From positions 30,203,001 to 30,267,000 of the forward strand of contig NC_091013.1 of NCBI RefSeq assembly GCF_041296385.1: a stretch of 64,000 nt of DNA. The letters run 5' to 3'. The DNA is from Aphelocoma coerulescens. Taxonomy: Eukaryota; Chordata; Aves; Passeriformes; Corvidae. The notes below the pieces were generated by a model, which worked only from the letters and a program-made list of their open reading frames with translations, ran no database searches and had not been told where the DNA came from. Below, piece after piece: positions 49,601 through 61,600 of the stretch. Made by a program: the position numbers and the translations under genes. Numbering within the stretch: the stretch's first letter is position 1; the number at the start of each line of letters is the position of its first letter.

Positions 49601-52600
49601 GAAAGGCGGCTGTAGCCAGGTGAGGGTCAGCCTCTTCTCCCAGGCAACCAGCTGTGACCAATAGGTAAAACTCTGCCTATCTGTCACAACCAGTGACAGG
49701 AGAAAAGGACATAATGCCAAATTGTACCAGGAGAGGTTTAGGTTGGACATTAGAATTTCTTCATAGAAAAGATGATTAGGCATTGGAAGGGGCTGCCCAG
49801 GGTGGTGTTGGAGTCACCATCCCTGGAGGTGTTTAAGGAAAGGCTGGTTGTGGCACTGAGTGCCATGGTCTAGCTGACGTGGTGTTTGGTCATAGGTTGG
49901 ACTCGATTATCTCAGAGGTCCTCACTGATTCTGTGATTTTGTGATTCTGCAATAATAATGAAATGTCCATTTCCAGAGTCTGATTCATTTCATCCTAAAA
50001 TATACTTAAATGGAAACTGCCCTAAAAAGCATACTTCTTTCCCCTTTAAAGAGAAGTAGCTAGATCAGCTGTAGATATCTACCACGCAGATGTGTGTGGT
50101 AAGAGTCAGCTTCAGATTTAAATATTGTCCATTTAGCTGGATTTGGTCCCTTAAAAATATGTACCTCAACATGTCATTAGGCACTGCCTGCCCTTCAGCT
50201 GCCCCCGAAGAGGGGTTCAGGTCTCACTTAAGCCCTAAGGCAGCACCAACTGCTTACAGTTAGACAGCTGAACCCAGCCACAGATCTCCAGGTTTCATGA
50301 CTATGATGAAAAATTGCATGCGTGCACCTTGACTGCAATTAAATTTAGATGTCTGAATTCCATCAATAAAGTTAGGAGGGATGTATTCCTCCAGAAATGT
50401 CTTCCACACTATTGGTATTTTTCTTTTTGGCCTATAAAAACTGTATTGCTCTAACATGTGCCTTTAACATGTCAGCCAGCAGGTTTGTTCCTTTGCTTTA
50501 GAAAACACATAGCAAGTACAGTTAATAGCACTGTAAATCAGATTTTCAATGCTTTTTTTATGGCAAATTTTTTGGCAAATCTTTTCATTTAAAAAACTAC
50601 AAAACCAGGACTGAATCCCTCTTTTATGCAATTCAGCACTACAGAAACCAGGAAACAAGGGAATGTAAAGCAATTGCAGAGCTATGCATGACTTCTCCTT
50701 ACTAAAGGCATAAGAAAGAGAGGAATCAGGTACAGGAGCCATAAGTTAGTAAGCAGGTATCAAATAAATTGCTTTCTCTATGATTTGTCATTTTCCTTTT
50801 TTTAAACTTTCTTTCTCAAATATTACTTACCATCCTTGACTGAGTCGGACTGGAATATCTCCCGATACAACAGGACAATATCAGCTCGGAGAGACTGGGA
50901 AAGTATAACTGAGATTGCTATTGCACCTAGCAGAACTAGAGATCCTGCAATCAGCAGGACAGTAGGAAGAACCTCTGCAAAGTAGAGGAATATATTGTTA
51001 GCAACAGAGAAGTTAACCTGTGTGCTGAAGCTTTAGCCTCATACTTTTATTTCTATTTCAGCTTTCAGGAGCTCAAAACAGAGATGACAAAGCTTTTCCC
51101 TTCCCCATCTGGCACAGCCAACACATAGACCCCTAAACTAGAAGCATATTATACAGTATATAATTAGTATTCACTTCATTGAATCCCGAGCTGCTTACAC
51201 TAAAAACTACAGCTGACAATGATGTTTAAGTATTTTGTAACTTTTTAAAACTGGTAATAACACAACCATTTTGTAAGACATCTAAGCCTACGCATGGAAA
51301 TCATCTGTCTACAAAAGGACAAGTGGAGGCTTCTGGCATGATTGCACAAACAGGGTACAAAAAGCATGTGCAAGTAATAAAATCTGTAAGATAAGAACTA
51401 AGATGACACTAGACAAACAGGAGAACAGAACATGTCCCGGTCACAAAAATAAAATAAACTATGCTGAAGTCAGATGGTGTTCTCTCCTGCTTTTTCCTTT
51501 CAAGAGGGCCAAGGAGCATATAATAGCAACGATGAGTAAGAAAAATTGGGAAAGAAAGGAGCTGCCCACCTTAGTTCCAGTTTCATGGAACTAGTTCCAC
51601 TAGTTTTATGAGCTTAGTTCCAGCTCATGGAAGAGCTTTAGAATCTGACCACCTTTACCTCAGAGATGAAGACCTATCAAGGATAGATTAAGTCTAGATA
51701 TATGGATGACATTTTTTACACTGAGAGTGGTAAAACACTGGAACAGACTGCCCAGAGAAATTGTGGATGCCCCATCCCTGTAAATGTTCCAGAATAGCTT
51801 GGATGGGGTGCTGAGAAATTTGGTCTAGTGGAAGGTGTGCCTGAGAAATTCTGCAGAAAAGGTATATAAATGAGGAGTTTACAAGTACATTTTCCCTTTC
51901 CTCTGGTAGGATGCAAGGTAAATTTAACATGATTTTCACATTCTTTACATTTATTTCTTTGGCATTTAAAGGGAGAAAGAAATAAAAAAACTTTGTGATG
52001 AAGCTTACGTCACCAGAGCTAGACCGGGGGAAACACCTTCCAATAAGGTTGGGCAAGAAAACAACCAGTTTCTTCTGAAGCAAAGTTTGGCCATATTTTT
52101 ACCACTGTCACATGATGCCTACAAAGGAACTTCATCCTTGGGGACCCCTTCAAATTTTATTATTTGATCCATTTTCCTGGTCAATACACACACACACAAA
52201 ATAAGGAAACCCCTTCCACTACCCAGTGGGCATGACCCAAGCATCAGAGTTTGAGGTTGTTTCTTACTGATGCATTTGTCGACAGTGTGCTCATCATAAC
52301 ATTACAATTACTGGTGTCTTGCATGAAGTGTCTATAAACATCTAGAAAAGAAACCTGTTCCAACACCAACTTCTGCAATTACAAACCTAAAAAACACTGT
52401 TTCTATTTGGGGTTACACTGATTAGACCAAGGCTGGAAAAGAAGTGACATGCCTATGCAGTTTGTAACATGTCAGACAAGAGCCCCGCAGAGGTGCTTCC
52501 TGGACAAGCAGGTTTGATTCCCAGTAATGCTGGCTTAACCTCTCATTTCTCTGGAATAAATTAGCTAAACATTCGCTAATTTAGTTCGCTCATGAACATT

Positions 52601-55600
52601 CGGCTAATGGGGGCAAGTGCCACAAGCCCCTGAACAAGGTTGAATAGATCCTGTTGTTTCATTTGACTTTACTGCATCATTTAGCAGCTGAGTTCATGAG
52701 TAAGCCATCTTCTATTTATATTCAAGAGCAATGGGAATACAGAACTAACAGCTCGCAAAGAATAATATTGGAAAGGCCAGGGAAAACATGTCAGAAAACA
52801 ACTTCCTGACAAATTCCAGAAGAGCAGCAGTTTTTTCTATATTCTCTGGCTTCTAAGGTGGATGCACTTCCAGAGTGAAGGCAGAGATCTGGGTCTAGGG
52901 TTCCTGTCCACATCAGTCTACCAAATATGAGCCAAAAGCTTAGCTTTAGCATTAAACATCTTTGACAAAAATTAGAGCTGATGCTTTGGGCTGTATTTTA
53001 TCTCTGCTTTGACTGTAAAAAAAACATTAACGAGATAGTAACTAGCAGACACAAGTTGTGCTGAGGGAAACATTAAGGAGCAATCCATATTTGGAAAAAA
53101 AATGGAAAAAATATTTTTTCCTATAAAAACAAACACACAAAACACAAAAAAAGAAGGAGTGTGCACATCTTCATTACACATTTACAAGATGAGAGGCACA
53201 AGAAAATCCTAATAGCATTTTTATTATTCTCAGAGACAAGCGGCATTGCTTTAGCATAAATATTGCTCAGCTGTGTGAGGAGTGAGTGAAGAAAACTAAA
53301 GTAGAGCACACCACTTCTGGACATAGCATTGCTGACACCAACAGTGCTGAGGAGCAGATGCAGACATCTTGTCAACAGCAGCAACAAGGACAAGGGCACA
53401 GATATCCATACAAAAAGGGCAGCAATGAAAGCAGGGTCACAGTCAAGAGCTTTCATGAACATTTACTGAAGACCTATGAATAAAAAACAAAATAAGATTT
53501 GACTATAACAGAAATCAGATTCAATGATTCATGGGATGAATACAGAATATGCTATATGGTCTCCTTCATCTAGTCTGTAATATGGGGCCAGTCAGGGACT
53601 TGTATTGTTGAACTAGTGAGCAGACGCTGTTACTCAGTTTCCTTCCCTCTCGTTGCAAGTACACTCCCGCACTCGGGTACTTCAGTGCAGAGGTGGTGTG
53701 CTTCCAGCTTCCTGAGTGAAGCCACACTCAAACTTGCCTATCCAACCAAAACACTTCCTGCCACCTTCCTGCTGGGTGCTGTTCTGCTGTTACAATTCAC
53801 CTATGTCCCTTCTACTCCAGGCTACAGGAAGGAAATATGTCTAGACTTTGAAGTCGTGATCCTGTAGAACATCATGAGCAGTCGAGAATATGGCAGGACA
53901 TGGATGTGTGCACATCCTGTGGTCACAGTACACTTCATTTTACTCTTCCCATCACTCTCTTATAGAAAACCAATCCCTATTAAAGGCCTTGACATTTCTT
54001 TTCAAAGTCCTCTAGAAAAGAGAGTAGTTTTAGGTTAGATATTAGGAAGAGATTCTTTACTGTGTGGGTGGTGAGGCGCTGGAACAGGTTGTCCAGAAGC
54101 TGTGGATGCCCCATCCCTGGCAGTGTTTGAAGCTAGGTTGGATGGAGCTCTGAGCAACCTGGTGTAGTGAAAAGTGCCCCTGTCCTTGGCAGGGGGTTTG
54201 TGACTAAATGATCTTTAAGGTCCCTTCCAACCCAAACCATTCTATGATTCCACAATTCCTGGTGGTTCACCATATCTGAAGGGATGAAAAAGGAAACCAT
54301 TGATCACAGCTTCTTCTTGTGCCTTCACAGGCAAAATAGCATTTTCTGCCATAGCAATCTGATTCAGGAGTGTTGGCAACAATGCTTAGGGATCTGGCTA
54401 TCCCTATTAGAAAAGAAAATTCCCATATGAGCAAAGGATTATCCCTGTCCCTATCATTTACTGCCCTGGATTTTCCTTCTCTTTCAAGTACTATTAGAAC
54501 CAGGAATTTAAAAACAAAACCAAGGAAATGCCTTTGAAGTGCTACTCACACCTCTGCATGGCACAGAGTGAACACAGCAGCACTCATAGAAGATAAAGAG
54601 AGATTTTGAAGATGTAAGTCACACAACATTCAGTCAAAAAAAGGGCACGGCAGTGGATCCAGTATAGTAAGAAAGGCAAACAAACTGGCAAACCAGCAGC
54701 TGAAACACTTGTTTTTAAAGTTTGCCTATTTTCTGTCGTGGTTTTACACCAGAAAAAAATAGTTTGATTTGTCACAATGGAGAAATATCCTAGAAACAAG
54801 ATATTCTTATCACAGGGCTGTACAGTCATGAGTATTTAATCTCTCACTGATACTCTTTGAATAACGTCCCCCTTTCTCCCCAACAGAATTTACCCCAAGG
54901 ACTCAGCCACAAGAATTTTGCAACTGGCTTGAACACGTAGGGAAGAAGCAGGCTGGTTTTGCTTCTTATTAACTGAAACTTTTTTACTGTCTGAAACAAA
55001 TAATAAAATAAACTCACCAACATATTTCAAACTGAGTGCAAAGTGTAAAGGATCAAAATGAAAAAGTCCTACCCGCAGGTTGCACTTTGAGTCGTAATGT
55101 CACCGTGACTCTTGTGTTGTACATTGTGTTCAATGCTATACATGTGAAATTTGACTGCAGATCCTCTTTTTTTACTTCAGTTATATTCAAAGTAGTCTCT
55201 TCATAGTATTCTTGCTCACGCCCTTCAAAACTAATAGAAAGAGAAAGAGCTGGTACCATTGGTTTTAATGGCTAGGTACAGTTTGCTTAGAAGAAAAATT
55301 ATTCTGTGTTATATGCACTTACAAATGAGTTTCTTCATGAAATCTATAAAAAACAAGGCTTTTCACTGGGATGTTATCCACATCCCATCTGACAGCAGCC
55401 AGTGGCTGTTTCTTAATCCCCAGGCGGGCCTGACATTTCAGAGACAAACCAGCACCTAATCAAGATACAGAGATAGAAACATTCCTTGATTAAAAACATG
55501 ATTTTATTTTCCTCATAACATCTCTTTCTACAAATCTTCATACAACTTGTGAGTTTTGTCATAACAATTTTGACATATTTTTTCTGAACTACTGCTGACA

Positions 55601-58600
55601 AAATGGTACATAGAAGAGACAAAAAGAAATAGTAAAATGAATTTTTCAACAAATGATCTAATAACACACCAAGGATTACAAAAGTAATTATTTATATTTA
55701 TTATTATGAAGGCAACGTACCCTCTACTTGTGATGCTTGACACATGTAATCAGCTATTGAGGAACATAGAAAAAATATGCTGGTTGACAAATGTACAGAG
55801 AAATAACCTAATTAAATTTCAATATATATTATCTTGCATAAGACTTTTAGTGCTGCCTTATCTTGGATTTTATTCAAGCTGGACAAAAGTAGAGGAAACC
55901 AGTCCAAGCAAAACTAAAGCAGGAAATTACTTATTAAATATTTCCCATTAGGAAATATTTATTCTAAAGTAAGGGTCACCATCGCACTGAAAGAAGGTAT
56001 AATTAAAACATGTTAAATTGTTTCCATGTAAGTCTGCATCTAAGCAAGTCTTAGATAATATCAAATCTTATGGTTAGATTATGAATTGGTATTAGGGACC
56101 ATGGAGAAATTTCTTCAATTTTGCAAACAGGAGACAATAGAACCAGTACAGCAAGTGGGTTTTAAATAAAGTGAATTTTCTCCATGTAGGCAGTGCCAGA
56201 GTGATAGGCAGAGCCCACAGAGCACTAGGCACTGACCATCTTACTAGAGAAAGCTTGTCTTGGAGCAGAGACCATCTCATTTCTGAGTGACAGAACAACT
56301 GGGGGAAAGAGGAAAAAATGAATGGGAATGTGAGTCAACACGGCAAGCCTCTGAGCCCAGCACATGGCACAGAGAGGGCTGTGGATTCCTGCAGTATCTG
56401 CTACCAGAGCAGTCTTGGTGTAGGACAGAAACAGCGGAGTGGTAGTTAAAATCCTTTATACCACTGGCCCAGCTTCATCCCACTTGCCCTGGGAGACAGG
56501 CATCCTGGATTATCTCTTTAGATTTCACATGGGTTCAGTTTCTTGCTGGAGAGTTCCACCTTTCTCCACTGACTACAGAAAAACCCCAGACAACTCTCAC
56601 TCCTCCCAGAAACACCTTGTCCTGATGATGTAAGTCACCCAGAATGAATCTGAATCCCTGAGAACATCTACAGCCCTAAACAGAAGGAAGCCAGGAGCAA
56701 GTTCTACATCATGGGCTGTCCAACTGTCTACGTCTAAGTTCACTGCTTGGTCCTGTCCTTCAGCCCTCCCAGTATCTTCCAAGCAGTCTGGTCTGATCAC
56801 TGCTTGCCAACACAGATATGGGACAGGCAGTGCTCCTCAGCCTCAAGGCCAGCAACCAGTTCCTTGCTCTCCTTCATTCCTCAAGAGACACAGCCACTGT
56901 TCCACATGGGGACTGAAAGTAACAAGGAGTAGCTCTAGTCACAAGAACCATCCATCCTTCCCTCTTAGGAGTACCATCAAGCACTTTCAAGGGATTTAGC
57001 TACAGCCTTCTTTGAAGTGGATGGAAGCTGTCACCTTTCAGCTGAGATGTAATGATTCACTCTGTGAATAATCCTAGTCTATCCCAGTGAGAGTAGAACA
57101 GGTTATTTAAATCTCCTTAAACTTCACTTAATACCTAAACAACCCATCAGTTATATCTAAATTCACACCCCTGGGCCTGGAGTGAATTAAATCTGGTAAA
57201 TATTATGATGCAAAACTGTGTGGAAAGTTCCATCATTACATCTTCTTGAAGATACCCATGTTGGCTAAACCATTACAAAATGTTAATTTAAAAACAAATT
57301 AAAATTTGTACTCACCAAGCTCTGCTTCTATTACATCTTCATTCTTTGGAAATATGATTTGAGGTGGTAGAGGTGAGTATTTTGCTTTAGAAATTTAAGA
57401 GGAAAAAAAACACATATTAGAAAGTTGTGAAAATGCATTTTGTAAGATAAGGTTTATAATCTGTACACAAGACAGAATTGCAAACTAACAGTGTTTCACA
57501 TACCTATTGGGATCATCTGGCTTTATTCCTACAACCAAATATTTCTGGGGAGTATGTACATGTTAATATTTTCAGTATTTTCTCCCCATTTATTTAATTT
57601 TTGCCTATGTACATCGAAAGTAAGGAAAAAAATCAGTTTTTGAAGTACTGTTTTAGCTGCTGAGTGGGGGGGGGGAAGCAAATGCTGCTATAGGCTTGTG
57701 TGTTTTCTCAGCTGTTTTGGCGGTTTTTTTAAGAGACATTTGAGAAATTTTTCACATTCATTATATGAAATAGCTAATATGTACTTTTATGCAGTATCCT
57801 AACTCCAAACACATTGCTTACTAACCTTTTCCTCATTAAGCTTTTCCATCTCAAGGCATCTCTGTGAAACCCATATTTCCCTAAAAAATCTGCAGGAACA
57901 CATTTCAGTTCCTTCTTCCCAGACTGACTGGATATGATAAAATAGAAGTCAGGAGAGAGCCAGTAACCTCCTGGCTATCTGACTATGCCAAGTTCTTAGC
58001 TGCCAGCATTCAGAGGCAGAAAGTCCTCTGAATCAGTGTGGATCTGCAAGGCAACAGGAACGTATATCATAGTTCTCCAGTATTAACAAAACATAACAGC
58101 TCCACTCATCAGTATACTAATTTTAAGGTCAGATAAAAACTCAAAGTTGTCATTAAGTGCTTTGAATATAGCAAAACCTGGAGCAGACATGCCAGACCCA
58201 GACCAGATTTCACATGTTATGTTGCAATCTCTTCTTTCTGCAAGGACTTCCAAAGAAAGTCAGATAAACTTCAAGCTCAAGATCTGCCCGGATGTAACAA
58301 AGGCTTTTGTAAATTTGAATGCCTTTGGGCCAAATAATAACCAGAAATTTTTGTTGCAACCCAGGATGAACAATATTCCAGACCAGCTAGAGAAGTTTTG
58401 ATGGAAGTACATTCAAACAAAAATTGTTAGGCAGAATAGTATCACATAGAACATGATCATGTAGAGCAATAGGTAGAAAAGGAGGAAAGGCACATTTCCC
58501 AGCTACTGAACTAGGCCTCTGCTCAAATCTCTCTTCTGTCCAGCTCAGAATAATCAGAACAAACTCTGCTACTGACATCTGGACACAGCAGCAAAAACAG

Positions 58601-61600
58601 CAGTCAAGGCTCCCACACTCCAAATCTGCATTCTGCCCACAGGCTGTGTGCCTCCCCAGAGTAAAAAAGCCTGATATTCAGTCTGTAAACTAGCATTACT
58701 TCTTAAAACCAAACTAACTAACTAACTAACTAAACAACAACAAAACAACCACTCAAGCCAAACTCAAGCCCTCCACCACCGCCCAAGAAAAGGTCTTTCT
58801 GATGTTTTTTTTACTGATCTGATTGCAGACCTGAAGATGCATTTTGAAGTTTTGCAAGTTGATGCAATCTGATACTGCCAATCACTGGGTGCCCTTCCCC
58901 AGCCCACCATCCAAATACAAAGTCTCCCTGAGGAGACTGCATCCCAGAGGCAACCCAAAGTCCACACACCTCGGTCATATTGGCCATGTTCAAAATTACA
59001 GAGACATAGTAATCACTGGGCTTATATATATCTTGTTCATTTTGTCTCATTCAAGACAAATCTAAAAGTGTTTTCAGTCCTACTATCAAATAAATGTTAG
59101 ATAGTTGAGATGGACCAAGAGGCATTAAGTTGTAGGCCATCAACACGACTTACCTAGTGACCACCAGACAATCCTCCCTAGCTACAAATTGTGCTGCCCT
59201 CAACAAAACAGAAAGCAGAGGATTGTAGCATCTCACTGAGGAGATCCTTCATTTCAGAAATGTGCTACCAGAGAACTCTGCCAACCACAGAACCAGAACA
59301 AGAGTCATTAGGATCTTTTAAACAAAAAACTGAATGTGACCAGGTCTGACTTTACCCCATCTTGCTCTATTTGGATGGCCATCCACAAAATTCATCTAAT
59401 AAAGCTGATCTAAACCTTAAGTAAGATGATAAAACAAACCAAACCAAACTCCTTTTTTCCTTAATGTACAAAAGAAGTTTCCTCTGCTCTGGCATTAGTC
59501 TTTTTATCTTAGCAAGATGCAGAATTACTGTCTTACCCTCACTTATGAAAATTCTTGTTGCTGATACATTAAATACATTTCCTTTATGGGTATAAATAAA
59601 TTGACAAGTATAGTAACCATCATCCTCCTTTCTTGGGTTCTCAATATAAATATATTTTTCTTTCTCGAAGTATCTCTGTTCTTGAAGAGGTTTGCAGTCC
59701 TGGAAAAGAAAAATTTATTTGGTTTCAAAGAGCTTTTCACAGTATTCTGGCCTACACTGGTACTATCAGGGTTTTATTTACCTTATACCACTGGATGATA
59801 GTAGCATTCTTATAGTTATCAATGGTAGGACAAACAATTTTTCCTCTTCCAGTGTCATTTGGGTAACGAATCTGACTTGGGAAACATTCTCCTGGCTTGT
59901 ATGAATGCACTTGCACACTCATGTTGTATGATTTTGTGCGATTACTTGAACTTTAAAAATGGAATAAGGTATGTCAGTGATTATATTTTTATATTGAAAA
60001 TATTAATATTTATAATAAATATGAGTAATTTTATAAACATATGAATGATTATAGTATTTCAGTCACAGATTAATTTTAATGATCTGCCATAAGAAATAGC
60101 AGTCGCAGGGTGAAAACTTATGAAAAAAAGGCATCTTTTCCACAAATAATATTTAAAATATATTATTAAAATATATATTCTTGCCAGTCTTACACCTTCC
60201 ACTTTCCATGCAGCACTTACAAATGTGTTACACAAGTGTAGTTTCCAGAATCCTCTCTAGAAGTTGGCAGAAACCAAAGAAATCGTTCTATGGAAAACAC
60301 TCGTGATCCCTCCTCTTCTGCAGGAATTATTTTGTTAGTATCCATGCGATACCAGGTGACTTTCACAGATGAACTCCATTTGGGACATTTTATAACTAAA
60401 GCCTCACCTTCCATAGGATCAACTGCAAATGAACAAAAGATTAACATCTCAGATAAATCTGTCCGCTGAGACAGAGAACTTGGCACTCCTGGATCAGTAA
60501 GCCGGTCATGTGCCTCCACCTTCCTTGGGCTTTCAGAGACGATACATAGCAAGCTTATTTTCACTAGATTGTTTTTCAATAAAAATTTTGTTTACCTTGA
60601 GTTATGGAGCCATTTTTTTTCCAAAAACAGTAATCAATGTGGGGGGCACAAACAAACAAGCAAACAAATCCCTAGATTCTAAGCAGACACACACAAAAAA
60701 GCAAGAGGATATAATTGAAAAAATAATGATTTCTTACAATGAGCTTATTATGTAAATATTTGTCTAAAATGCTGTTTTTATTCAAAACACGAATTAAAAC
60801 ACAAAGAAAAATACTGGCTTTAATGTAGTTATCTTTCCTTACTTCAGTATAATGAATACTTATTTATACAATAGATAAGTGCTTTTGTTCTGCCTTTTTA
60901 ATACAGAAAAAGAAAATTGATTTTTCTTTTCTTGGGAAAAAAAAAACATAGGAGGAAGTCTGTAGATTAGATCCTGAGGGGAAAAAAAAAGAATAAAATA
61001 AAACCACAAAGGAACATCTTCTCTCTGAAGTTCATGGAAATGGGGTGGGAAAAAATGAAAACAATGTAACAGCCTGAAAGGAAGAATCTGATAAGAAGAT
61101 GGGAAGGTGAAAAGATGCCAGAAATAATTAAGAGACAAATAAGAAGCTTAGAAAAATAAACTAGATATTCTCACACATAAGAAAATTTGGGAGTGAGACA
61201 ATAAATTTTTTAATTATTTTTTTAACTGAGTATACTTCTACTTTTGAATACTGAAATTGGTCCAGAAAAACTAGAATCAAGCAATTTTGACAAATATTTA
61301 AGTGCTCAGGTACCTGAATATTGTACTGGCTTCAGAAAATGAACACTAATCTGAAAGTTAAATTGCATTCTGAGAAAAGAAAGATGAGAGTATGAGCAAG
61401 GATGGTGACGGGACAAAGATGGAGATTGGCAGAGGAACTGCAGTAGATAAAGGAGCATCAAAATGAGATTAAATAACCAAACAGTGAACCAAAATAGACA
61501 GTATCTGTCAAAAATGACACTCTATGGTAGAGTTGCCACCAGCTGGCTTTAGACATGTAGGTGCACAAATCAGGTGAGTCTCTCTACATGAACACTTCTG

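Larger units (their letters stand above)
50975..55072. other. IL1RL1 intron between Ig3 and membrane exons
   Basis: Besides two CR1 pieces the intron looks unique. In mammals the exon that ends the soluble form of ST2 lies in this intron; no such exon could be recognised here. Confidence 0.5.

Noticed and set aside
58147..58401. 84-codon plus-strand frame in an IL1RL1 intron
   Set aside because: No splice sites, no family resemblance, and its length is not unusual for chance in a window of this size.
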